NCBI GenBank assembly: GCA_016936695.1
Contig: JAFGXK010000066.1
Span: 1-9,296, forward strand
Reading direction: 5' to 3'
DNA: 9,296 nucleotides
Source of the DNA: Bacteroidales bacterium
GTDB taxonomy: Bacteria; Bacteroidota; Bacteroidia; Bacteroidales; VadinHA17
The notes below the pieces were generated by a model. It was not told where the DNA came from and did no database searches. It saw only the letters and a list, made by a program, of their open reading frames with translations. This document shows, in pieces, positions 1-7,420 of this stretch. The translations under genes were made by a program, and so were the position numbers. Each line of letters begins with the position of its first letter. Position 1 is the first letter of the stretch.

Positions 1-834
1 AACAGGCTGAATGTGCCTGCCCCAAAACAGAACCACAAACCATCATCGTATGACTTTCTTCCCGCACCGGTATCCAGGAAGGCTGATGTGCTTTACTTTG
101 CCGGGTGCATGACGCATCTTACTCCATCAATCAAAAGAGCCATGGTGAAGATTCTTGATGCATCAGGGCTTAACTGGTCGTTCATTGATGAGGATGGAGG
201 AGTATGCTGCGGAAGGCCTCTGATGCTGGCAGGAAATGACAGGGAAGCGAGAGAACTTATAAACTTTAATTCTCAGCTTATCTGGAAATCCGGCGCACAT
301 ACTCTGGTTACGTCGTGCCCTATATGCTATAAAGTGTTCCGGGAAAGCTATTACCTTGATGTCGAAGTTCTTCATCATTCACAGTTTATTAAAAAAATTA
401 TCGATGAAGGTCTTGTCAATATGAATTTCCTTCAGAAACGGGTCACTTACCATACTCCATGCGAACTCGGCAGGCGTTCAGGAGTGTACGAGGAGCCTAA
501 AGAAGTTATCAGGCATGTGGCAACACTGGAGCCAACCGGTTATGATGATGAGAATTCACTATGCTGCGGAGGCAGTCTGGGAAACATCATGCTCAGTCAG
601 GAAAAGAGGCACGGAATTGCTGCGGATGTCACGGCGAAGCTGACTGCAAATGACCCTGATTCGCTTATTACTGCCTGTCCCCTGTGTAAAAAAACCCTTG
701 CTCAGGCAACCAGTTCCAGGGTGATGGATATTGCCGAACTGGTCGCAGGAGCAATTGCAGATGTACCGGCACTAAAAAAAAATCCATCCCGGCATAAAAA
801 GAAGGTTGTAAAAGTGTCGGCAGCATCCTTGTGA
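1..834 (+). CDS. CCG-domain Fe-S oxidoreductase (HdrD/GlpC-like), 5' partial
   Basis: This is the C-terminal part of an iron-sulfur protein with two tandem cysteine-rich CCG domains, as in heterodisulfide reductase subunits B/D, GlpC and related electron-transfer proteins. Numbering from the GTG at 13, the first domain has C32, then CCG at 65-67, then C102-P-I-C105. The second has C150, CCG at 184-186, then C222-P-L-C225. The spacings (32 and 34 residues; 33 and 35) fit the family pattern, so both metal-binding sites look intact. Such domains bind a non-canonical [4Fe-4S] cluster or act in disulfide or quinone-linked electron transfer. The frame is open from base 1 (N-R-L-N before the GTG), so the true start is probably outside the window, with an N-terminal ferredoxin-like or membrane part unseen. 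A start at GTG 13 cannot be excluded. The tail is lysine-rich. The redox partner is unknown. Confidence 0.85.
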   Translation, partial: NRLNVPAPKQNHKPSSYDFLPAPVSRKADVLYFAGCMTHLTPSIKRAMVKILDASGLNWSFIDEDGGVCCGRPLMLAGNDREARELINFNSQLIWKSGAHTLVTSCPICYKVFRESYYLDVEVLHHSQFIKKIIDEGLVNMNFLQKRVTYHTPCELGRRSGVYEEPKEVIRHVATLEPTGYDDENSLCCGGSLGNIMLSQEKRHGIAADVTAKLTANDPDSLITACPLCKKTLAQATSSRVMDIAELVAGAIADVPALKKNPSRHKKKVVKVSAASL

Positions 835-869
835 TCACCATTTTACCTGAATTGTTAATAACTTCTTCA

Positions 870-899
870 TTTGCATGTAAAAGGTTGGTATTATATTTG
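870..899 (+). promoter_or_regulatory. Putative Bacteroidota-type promoter for the lipoprotein gene
   Basis: TTTG at 870-873 is followed after 18 bases by TATATTTG at 892-899. The latter is a perfect match to the Bacteroidota -7 consensus TAnnTTTG. The spacer is one base shorter than the usual 19-21. The position suits a transcript starting around 905, with a leader of roughly 70 bases before the ATG at 979. It lies in the 144-base gap 835-978, which contains no other gene and no clear terminator. The call rests on consensus matching only. Confidence 0.5.
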
Positions 900-978
900 C
901 ATTTTTCGCGAACTGAATGCATACTCTAAATGTTAATATTACGTTCTAATAAAGTTGTTAGTCAAAAAATACCATAAT

Positions 979-1515
979 ATGAAAGGAAAAATCTTTACCC
1001 TTTTTAGTCTGTTTATGCTGTTGGTCTGGTCGTGCGGGAGCGATTCTCCGAAGGTAAAAGTATCGGAAAATGCCGTGGCACAGGAATCAGACGGCACCTT
1101 TGCACTTAGCCTTGACGATGCCGCATGCTACAGTGACGCTGACAATCCTGCAAGCAATACTGCTGAATGGAAGGTTGTTGTTTCGGAGCCGGGAACCTAT
1201 AAGGTATGGCTTTCAAGTGCAACCAGGGATACAACTGATCTCAGCTACATCAACTCTGTCAGGATAAGTCTTCTCGACAAGCTTATAGAAGTCGATCCGG
1301 CCATCGACAGGGTGGTACTTGATTCCAAAGAAGTATCATTCCCTTATTTCAGGGCTGATTCCTATGCAGGATCGTTCTATTTTTCAGAACCCGGGGAATA
1401 CAGCATCCAGGTGATAAGTGAAAAAATTCTGCCGAAGGAAGCAATGAACACCAGCAAGGAGGAGAGTATTGACACCAAACTGGTCTCGGTTATACTCACT
1501 CCGATGACCCGTTGA
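979..1515 (+). CDS. Small lipoprotein with a beta-sandwich-like domain, function unknown
   Basis: This 178-residue protein is not one I recognise. Residues 1-19 form a lipoprotein signal: K2/K4, a hydrophobic stretch, then L-V-W-S-C with the acylated cysteine at 19, so export and membrane anchoring are likely. I chose ATG 979 because it begins the signal peptide directly; the in-frame TTG at 955 would add eight charged or polar residues in front of it. The mature part is rich in short alternating hydrophobic stretches. It has two similar strand-turn motifs, S-E-P-G-T-Y at 69-74 and S-E-P-G-E-Y at 136-141, the first preceded by E-W-K. This pattern resembles the galactose-binding-like sandwich modules attached to glycoside hydrolases, so carbohydrate or cell-surface binding is possible but unproven. 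No catalytic motif is evident. Its own promoter candidate lies at 870-899, and its 3' end overlaps purL by 20 bases on the opposite strand. Confidence 0.75.
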   Translation: MKGKIFTLFSLFMLLVWSCGSDSPKVKVSENAVAQESDGTFALSLDDAACYSDADNPASNTAEWKVVVSEPGTYKVWLSSATRDTTDLSYINSVRISLLDKLIEVDPAIDRVVLDSKEVSFPYFRADSYAGSFYFSEPGEYSIQVISEKILPKEAMNTSKEESIDTKLVSVILTPMTR

Positions 1516-4500
1516 CTTTTGCTTCAATCCAAAGCCTGGCATTTACAAAGGCTTTTATCCATGGTGTGACTTCATCCTGTTTTCTCTCTGAAGGATAATA
1601 TCCGCATTGCCACGGGAAGAATGATCTTTCCAGGTGTGGCATCATTGCCAGATGGCGGCCGTCGTCAGAGCACAGCCCTGCCACATCATAACCCGAACCA
1701 TTCGGATTTGCCGGGTAAGTACTTTTACTGTATTTAAGTACAACCTGGTATTTTTCTTCAGGATTTGGCAGGCTGAATTGCCCTTCGCCATGTGCCACCC
1801 AGATGCCCAGCTCCATTCCTGCCATGTTCCCAAGCATTACCGAATTGTTGGATGGTATTTTAACTCCCAGAAAAGAGGATTCGAATTTTCCAGATTTGTT
1901 GTGAAGAAGCTTCACCTTTTTCTTATGTGCGGGATAGATAAGGTCGAGTTCGGCCATAAGCTGGCAGCCGTTGCATACTCCAAGCGACAGTGTGTCGGTT
2001 CTCGAATAGAAATTCAACAAAGCCTTTCGGGCTTTTTCATTGAATTTGAATGCACCTGCCCAGCCTTTTGCAGAACCAAGGACATCGGAGTTTGAAAAAC
2101 CACCGACAAACACAATCATGTTCAGATCGTCGAGGGTCTCCCTGCCGCTTATAAGGTCGGTCATGTGAACATCCTTCACATCAAATCCGGCCAGCCACAA
2201 TGCATATGCCATTTCTCTGTCGCCATTTACTCCTTTTTCACGGATTATGGCTGCCCTGGTACCCCATTTTTTCCTTCGGTCGGGAGATATTCCGAGTGTC
2301 TTAAAGTTACCCTGGCAACTTCCCAGGTCGAATCGGAGAGGACTCTTCCCGTAAGTCTCATATCTCTCCCTGGCTGATTCGCTGCCACTCTGAAGGCGGT
2401 CAAAGAGATAGGAAGTATGGAACCACAGATCCCTGAGACGGTCGATGTCGAAGGACCAGGTTTCATCATTGCTGGTTATTTTCAGTGTCCTTCCATTGAC
2501 GGGGTGCCCTATTGCGAGGTACGATATGCCATGTTCGAGTAATATCTCAGCTATTTCGTTCACATCCTTCACCTGAATGATGATTCCAGGATTCTGGCTG
2601 AAAAGAATTTTAACGTTATCCTTTTCATTAAGTGCTGAAATGTCTATTGCAGCTCCTCCTTCCGTATTTGAAAAACACATTTCAAGGAGGGTAGTAAACA
2701 TACCTCCGGCCGAAATATCATGTCCTGCCAGGATTTTACCATTTTTAATAAGGTACTGTACCGTATTGAAAGCTTCGGCAAAATAGGCCGGATCGGAAAC
2801 AGAAGGGGCTTCGTCTCCTATTCTGTTCATCACCTGTGAAAAACAACTTCCGCCTGTTTTGAATCCGTCCCTGCTCATGTCGATATAGATCAGGCTGGTA
2901 TATGGATCATTCACCATGACGGGCTCGACAATCTTTCTGATATTGCTGATTTCGGCAGCAGCGGATATTATTACTGTTCCGGGCGAAAGAACCGACTGAT
3001 CGGGATATTTCTGTGTCATGGAAAGGCTGTCCTTGCCTGTTGGAATGTTAATCCCGAGGTCGGTGGCAAATTTGCCGGCCGCCTTAACCGCTTTATAAAG
3101 CCGTGCGTCTTCGCCCTTGTTTTTGCAAGGCCAGGTCCAGTTGGCTGAAAGTGATACACTTTTAATCCCGTCGGCGAGCGGTGCCCATATAATATTGGTC
3201 AGGGCTTCGGCTATCGACAGCACTGAACCTGCCTCAGGATCAAGAAGTCCGGCAGCGGGAGCATGTCCAATTGCTACGGCCATCCCTTTGATCCCCCTGT
3301 AATCGAGTGCTATGGCACCGAGATTGTTAAGCGGAAGCTGGAGCGGCCCTGTACATTGCTGTTTGGCGATTCTTCCGGTAACCGACCGGTCAACCTTGTT
3401 GGTCAGCCAGTCCTTGCATGCAACTTCCTCAAGCTGCAGAACCTTTTCAATATATTCCGGAATCTGCCTGGTGGTGTATTCCGGACTGCTGAATTGTGTT
3501 TCTTCGGTTACATCGGTTATCACGGTCCTGGGCGGATTGCCGAAGAGGGATTCCAGCTCGAGATCGACGGGTTTTTCCCCTGTTTTTCCATTGTAGAAGG
3601 TGAAACGGTGGTCTCCGGTAATCTCCCCGATAATGTAAATCGGAGCCCTTTCTCTTTCTGCTATCATGATGAGCTCTTCAACATCCGAGGATCTCATTAC
3701 AAGACCCATTCTCTCCTGCGATTCGTTACCTATAAGTTCCCTGGCCGAAAGGGTGGGATCGCCCACCGGAAGCTTGCTGATATCTATCTTGCCTCCTGTG
3801 GCATCGACAAGTTCCGAAAGACAATTAAGATGTCCTCCGGCCCCATGATCATGAATCGACACTATCGGGTTTGATTCCGATTCCCCCAGGGCTCTTATGG
3901 CGTTGAAGACTCTTTTCTGCATTTCGGGGTTGGCCCGCTGGACTGCATTGAGCTCTATTGAGCTGTCGTACTTCCCTGTTTCAACCGAGGAGACAGCACC
4001 TCCACCCATTCCTATCCTGTAGTTATCTCCTCCGAGCAGGACTACCAAATCGCCTTTTTTAGGGATATCTTTTTCCGAATCTTTCTTTTTCCCGATCCCG
4101 ATGCCTCCTGCAAGCATTACAACCTTGTCGTAACCGTATTTTTTAAGTTTTTCGAAATGTTCAAATGTGAGAACAGAGCCGCATATCAGAGGCTGCCCGA
4201 ATTTATTTCCGAAATCGCTTGCCCCGTTGGATGCCTTTATAAGAATGTCAGCCGGGGTGCGGTAAAGCCAGGGCCTCTCGGGAATCGCCTTTTCCCAGGG
4301 CCTTGCTCCGTCGGGCCTGGGGTAGGCGGTCATATAGACTGCAGTCCCTGCAATCGGGAATGAACCTTTGCCCCCGGCCATCCTGTCCCTTATTTCTCCT
4401 CCTGTACCGGTGGAGGCACCGTTGAAAGGCTCAACTGTGGTCGGAAAGTTATGCGTCTCAGCCTTTAGCGAAAGCACCGATTCAAAATCCTTTACTGAAA

Positions 4501-5197
4501 AATAGTCGGGTTTGTCCTGTGACGCCGGTGCAAACTGTTCGGCAACAGGTCCCTGAAGGAATGCACAATTGTCCTTGTAGGCGGAGACGACCTTATTTCT
4601 GTTGAAATGAGTGGTATTTTTAATCAGCTGGAAAAGAGTCGAGTCTTTTTCTTCACCGTCGATGACAAATATTCCGTTGAATATTTTATGCCTGCAATGC
4701 TCTGAATTGACCTGTGAGAATCCAAAGACCTCGCTGTCGGTTAGTGGCCTGTCAATAAACTTTGCCAGTTCCTCCAGGTATCCAATTTCATCTTCATTTA
4801 GAGCCAGTCCCTCTTTTTCGTTGTATGCCCTGATATCATAAATCATGACAATCTCATCAGGCACGCGGTCAATTGTGAAAAGTTCCTGGCCGGGATTAAT
4901 ATAAAGTGCCTGCAGCATAGGATCGAAACCGGGATTGTCCATTTTGACGGGGGAAAATTCTTCAATCCTTGCGATTCCGCTGATTCCCATGTTCTGGGTT
5001 ATCTCAACGGCGTTGGTGCTCCACGGAGTGACCATTTCCTTTCTCGGTCCGACAAATCCTCCCTCAAGCCTGCTTTTTCCAAGCAACCGGGCTTCGCCGA
5101 AGAGCCAGACCAACTTTTCAATATCATCTTTTTTTAAATCGGTTGTGGTTCCGGCAGCAATTACATTTCCTGACCTGTTTTCGAAGAATAGAATCAT
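1496..5197 (-). CDS. purL: Phosphoribosylformylglycinamidine synthase (FGAM synthase), single-chain large form
   Basis: This enzyme catalyses the fourth step of de novo purine synthesis: FGAR + glutamine + ATP to FGAM, glutamate, ADP and phosphate, in the cytoplasm. The 1233-residue product is the fused large type (E. coli PurL is slightly longer), not the PurS/PurL/PurQ split type. An N-terminal PurS-like region is followed by the linker motif S-E-H-C-R-H at 165-170. The first AIR-synthase-like half contains E-T-H-N-F from E247 with H249 and a glycine-rich loop. The second half contains G-K-D-S-L-S near residue 720. A class I glutamine amidotransferase domain runs from about 980 to the end, with nucleophile C1075 in V-C-N-G-C-Q and the H1188/E1190 pair in M-P-H-L-E-R. 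Nothing is missing, and the ATG at 5197 gives the expected N-terminus. A -7 promoter element with a palindrome lies about 65 bases upstream. No other purine gene is adjacent. Confidence 0.98.
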   Translation of the reverse strand: MILFFENRSGNVIAAGTTTDLKKDDIEKLVWLFGEARLLGKSRLEGGFVGPRKEMVTPWSTNAVEITQNMGISGIARIEEFSPVKMDNPGFDPMLQALYINPGQELFTIDRVPDEIVMIYDIRAYNEKEGLALNEDEIGYLEELAKFIDRPLTDSEVFGFSQVNSEHCRHKIFNGIFVIDGEEKDSTLFQLIKNTTHFNRNKVVSAYKDNCAFLQGPVAEQFAPASQDKPDYFSVKDFESVLSLKAETHNFPTTVEPFNGASTGTGGEIRDRMAGGKGSFPIAGTAVYMTAYPRPDGARPWEKAIPERPWLYRTPADILIKASNGASDFGNKFGQPLICGSVLTFEHFEKLKKYGYDKVVMLAGGIGIGKKKDSEKDIPKKGDLVVLLGGDNYRIGMGGGAVSSVETGKYDSSIELNAVQRANPEMQKRVFNAIRALGESESNPIVSIHDHGAGGHLNCLSELVDATGGKIDISKLPVGDPTLSARELIGNESQERMGLVMRSSDVEELIMIAERERAPIYIIGEITGDHRFTFYNGKTGEKPVDLELESLFGNPPRTVITDVTEETQFSSPEYTTRQIPEYIEKVLQLEEVACKDWLTNKVDRSVTGRIAKQQCTGPLQLPLNNLGAIALDYRGIKGMAVAIGHAPAAGLLDPEAGSVLSIAEALTNIIWAPLADGIKSVSLSANWTWPCKNKGEDARLYKAVKAAGKFATDLGINIPTGKDSLSMTQKYPDQSVLSPGTVIISAAAEISNIRKIVEPVMVNDPYTSLIYIDMSRDGFKTGGSCFSQVMNRIGDEAPSVSDPAYFAEAFNTVQYLIKNGKILAGHDISAGGMFTTLLEMCFSNTEGGAAIDISALNEKDNVKILFSQNPGIIIQVKDVNEIAEILLEHGISYLAIGHPVNGRTLKITSNDETWSFDIDRLRDLWFHTSYLFDRLQSGSESARERYETYGKSPLRFDLGSCQGNFKTLGISPDRRKKWGTRAAIIREKGVNGDREMAYALWLAGFDVKDVHMTDLISGRETLDDLNMIVFVGGFSNSDVLGSAKGWAGAFKFNEKARKALLNFYSRTDTLSLGVCNGCQLMAELDLIYPAHKKKVKLLHNKSGKFESSFLGVKIPSNNSVMLGNMAGMELGIWVAHGEGQFSLPNPEEKYQVVLKYSKSTYPANPNGSGYDVAGLCSDDGRHLAMMPHLERSFFPWQCGYYPSERKQDEVTPWIKAFVNARLWIEAKVNGSSE

Positions 5198-5253
5198 TTT
5201 ATTATGTTAGATAGTTGAATTACAATAGTATGTAGCTGATCTAAAAGTCTGGC

Positions 5254-5271
5254 AACTTTAAGCCAAAGTTA
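5254..5271 (-). promoter_or_regulatory. Putative purL promoter -7 element with overlapping palindrome
   Basis: Read on the minus strand, TAACTTTG at 5271-5264 matches the Bacteroidota -7 consensus TAnnTTTG. It would place the transcript start near 5257 and give a leader of about 60 bases before the purL ATG at 5197. No convincing TTTG -33 box is found at the normal distance upstream, so the promoter may be weak or activator-dependent. An inverted repeat, AACTTT-GGCTT-AAAGTT (arms 5265-5270 and 5254-5259), covers the -7 element and the presumed start site and could be a repressor operator. The rest of the 152-base gap 5198-5349 shows no gene, riboswitch or clear terminator. Confidence 0.4.
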
Positions 5272-5349
5272 ATGTTTGTTTTAAATATTCCTTAATTGTT
5301 GAAACCTTACGCCAGTAGTGTATGACAGACAGTACTTCATGAAATATTT

Positions 5350-7395
5350 TTATGACTTTCCAGGCTTTTTAAGTCCGCTTCTTTCCAGGAAAGCATCCAT
5401 TGAAGGTTCCCTTCCCCTGAATTTGACATACAGAACCATGGGTTTCTCAGATTCTCCCCTTTCAAGGATATTCTTCCTGAATGATTCCGCCACTCCGGGA
5501 TTGAACAACCCTGACTCGCTGAAGTGCCTGAAGGCATCGGCGTCGAGGACCTCTGCCCATTTGTAACCATAATAACCTGCTGCATATCCGCCGCTGAAAA
5601 GATGGGTGAATGAACAACTCATATTCAGTGTGCTGTCGACCGGAAACATTTCAGTCCTGTTCATGGCCCTGACCTCAAATTCCTTTATATCGCCGGTGAA
5701 AGGCTCGGTGATTGTGTGCCATGCCATATCGAGCAGGGCAAATCCGAGCTGACGGTTGCATGCGTATCCTTCGTTGAAAGTAGCAGCATCCCTGATTCTT
5801 TCTATAAACTCTGCCGGAATCTTTTTTCCGGTCCTGTGATGTACTGCCCAGGTATCAAGCCATTCCTTTTCGAAGGCCCAGTTTTCCATGAACTGCGAAG
5901 GAAGTTCCACGAAGTCACGTGCAACATTTGTCCCTGAAAGGCCTTCATAGCTGCAGTCCGACAACATACCATGGAGAGCATGTCCGAATTCGTGAAGAAA
6001 AGTCGTGAGCTCGCTGAAGGTAAGAAGTGAAGGATCCGACAGTGTGGGTCTCGAAAAATTAGCCACGATCGATACCAGGGGTACTATCCTGAGTCCGCCA
6101 TCTCTCCACTGGTCCCTGTAGCTTGTCATCCATGCCCCTCCGTTCTTTCTCGGCCTGGGATGGAAATCAGTATAGAGTATTGACAAGAGGGAATCATCCC
6201 TGTCGAAGACCTCGTAGACTATCACCTCTTCATGGTAGACAGGGATTGAATTGCTTTGTTCAAACCTCAGTCCGAACAGCCGGTTGCAAAGCGAGAAGAT
6301 TGCTTCGGTGACCTTGTCAAGAGGAAAATAGGGTTTCAGGATTTCATCGTCAATCTTGTGCTTTTCTTTCTTGAGTTTTTCCGACCAGAATGCCAGGTCC
6401 CAGCGCTCAATTCTGCCATTGTGGCCCATCCCGCCTGCGAAATCGGAAATATTCCGGTAATCCCTTTCAGCTGCTTCACGGGATGCGGAGTAAAGTTCGT
6501 CGAGGAATGACTCTACCTTCCGGGGAGTTTCGGCCATGCGATCGGCAAGAGCCATTTCCGCGAAGTTCGCGAATCCAAGCAGTCGCGCTGTTTCGAGCCG
6601 GAGATTTACTATGCGTGCCACAAGCGTCCTGTTGTCTTTTTCATTGTTCCGGAACGATCTGGAGGCATAGGCCCGGAGCATCTCTTCACGAAGATTTCTC
6701 TTCTCAGAATACTGCATAAACGGGATGTAGCTGGGGTAATTCAGGGTGAATACCCAGCCTGTCCTGTTCCGTTTCTTCGCCTCCATCTCTGCCATCTCAA
6801 CAATACCGGGAGGAAGACCTTCAAGATCACCCGGGTCTTTAAGATTTAGTTCGAAAGCATTGGTTTCATCAAGGACATTTTCCTCAAACTTTAGAGTCAG
6901 CTTTGACAGCTCCTCAGATATTTCCCTGAATCTCTGCTTGTCGTGCTCATTCAGGCCTGCACCTCCAAGCATAAAACCGCGGTATTTTTTTTCAAGAAGC
7001 ATCTTCTGTTCCATCGTAAGATCAGCAGAATCAGCTGAACTCCGTACCGTCATTATTCTGGAGAAAAGTGCTTCATTCATTGAGATATCGTTAGAGAACC
7101 TTGTCAGGAGAGGTGATATTTCCTGAGTCGCCGCCTGGAGTTCCTTTGATGTCTCAGCACTGTTAAGGTTAAACAGGATGGCTGAGATCCTTCCCAGTTT
7201 ATGTCCGCACCTGTCAAGTGCAGCAACTGTGTTTTCGAAAGTCGGAGGATCGGGACAAGCAGTGATCTGTTCGATTTCAGCGAGGGCAATCTTAATAGCT
7301 TCTTCTACAGCTGGTCTGTAATGGGGTATTTGAATCAGGTGAAAAGGAGGAGCTTCCCAGGGGGTATCCCAGTGCTCCAGCAACGGATTTGACAT
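5350..7395 (-). CDS. dcp: M3-family zinc oligopeptidase, peptidyl-dipeptidase Dcp-like
   Basis: This is a zinc metallopeptidase of family M3 (thimet oligopeptidase/Dcp group) that degrades short peptides in a deep channel. Dcp removes C-terminal dipeptides. Numbered from ATG 7395, the zinc site is H468-E-F-G-H472, followed after 28 residues from H468 by the third ligand E497 in D-F-V-E-L-P-S-Q. This spacing matches the family. The substrate-binding glycine-tyrosine loop G-G-Y-A-A-G-Y-Y-G-Y is present near residues 602-611. The sequence S-G-T-N-x-x-R-D-F-V-E favours the Dcp branch over oligopeptidase A. No signal peptide is seen, so it is probably cytoplasmic. I chose ATG 7395 because it begins with M-S-N-P-L-L, like Dcp N-termini, and gives 681 residues, the usual Dcp length. 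Starts at 7431 (11-base overlap with the upstream gene) or 7473 are possible but add residues the family lacks. The gene lies 25 bases downstream of the propeller-phosphoesterase gene and is probably co-transcribed with it. Confidence 0.92.
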   Translation of the reverse strand: MSNPLLEHWDTPWEAPPFHLIQIPHYRPAVEEAIKIALAEIEQITACPDPPTFENTVAALDRCGHKLGRISAILFNLNSAETSKELQAATQEISPLLTRFSNDISMNEALFSRIMTVRSSADSADLTMEQKMLLEKKYRGFMLGGAGLNEHDKQRFREISEELSKLTLKFEENVLDETNAFELNLKDPGDLEGLPPGIVEMAEMEAKKRNRTGWVFTLNYPSYIPFMQYSEKRNLREEMLRAYASRSFRNNEKDNRTLVARIVNLRLETARLLGFANFAEMALADRMAETPRKVESFLDELYSASREAAERDYRNISDFAGGMGHNGRIERWDLAFWSEKLKKEKHKIDDEILKPYFPLDKVTEAIFSLCNRLFGLRFEQSNSIPVYHEEVIVYEVFDRDDSLLSILYTDFHPRPRKNGGAWMTSYRDQWRDGGLRIVPLVSIVANFSRPTLSDPSLLTFSELTTFLHEFGHALHGMLSDCSYEGLSGTNVARDFVELPSQFMENWAFEKEWLDTWAVHHRTGKKIPAEFIERIRDAATFNEGYACNRQLGFALLDMAWHTITEPFTGDIKEFEVRAMNRTEMFPVDSTLNMSCSFTHLFSGGYAAGYYGYKWAEVLDADAFRHFSESGLFNPGVAESFRKNILERGESEKPMVLYVKFRGREPSMDAFLERSGLKKPGKS

Positions 7396-7420
7396 ATCGG
7401 AAATAATTTTTCGATTAAGA

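Noticed and set aside
1531..1556. Possible terminator hairpin for the lipoprotein transcript: AAAGCC, 13-base loop, GGCTTT, then one further T
   Set aside because: The stem is only six base pairs with a large loop and a short T run, and it lies inside conserved purL coding sequence, so chance is the simpler explanation.
1634..2095. Plus-strand open frame of 153 codons opposite the purL amidotransferase domain
   Set aside because: It mirrors the conserved C1075 and H1188 region of purL and has no protein-like features of its own.
3263..3874. Plus-strand open frame of 203 codons opposite purL
   Set aside because: It lies wholly antisense to conserved purL coding sequence, its translation has no recognisable domain, and its composition is that of a reverse-frame shadow.
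5336..5349. TTCATGAA palindrome just after the peptidase stop codon as a terminator
   Set aside because: It is an eight-base palindrome with no loop and no following T run on the transcript strand; it cannot form a useful terminator.
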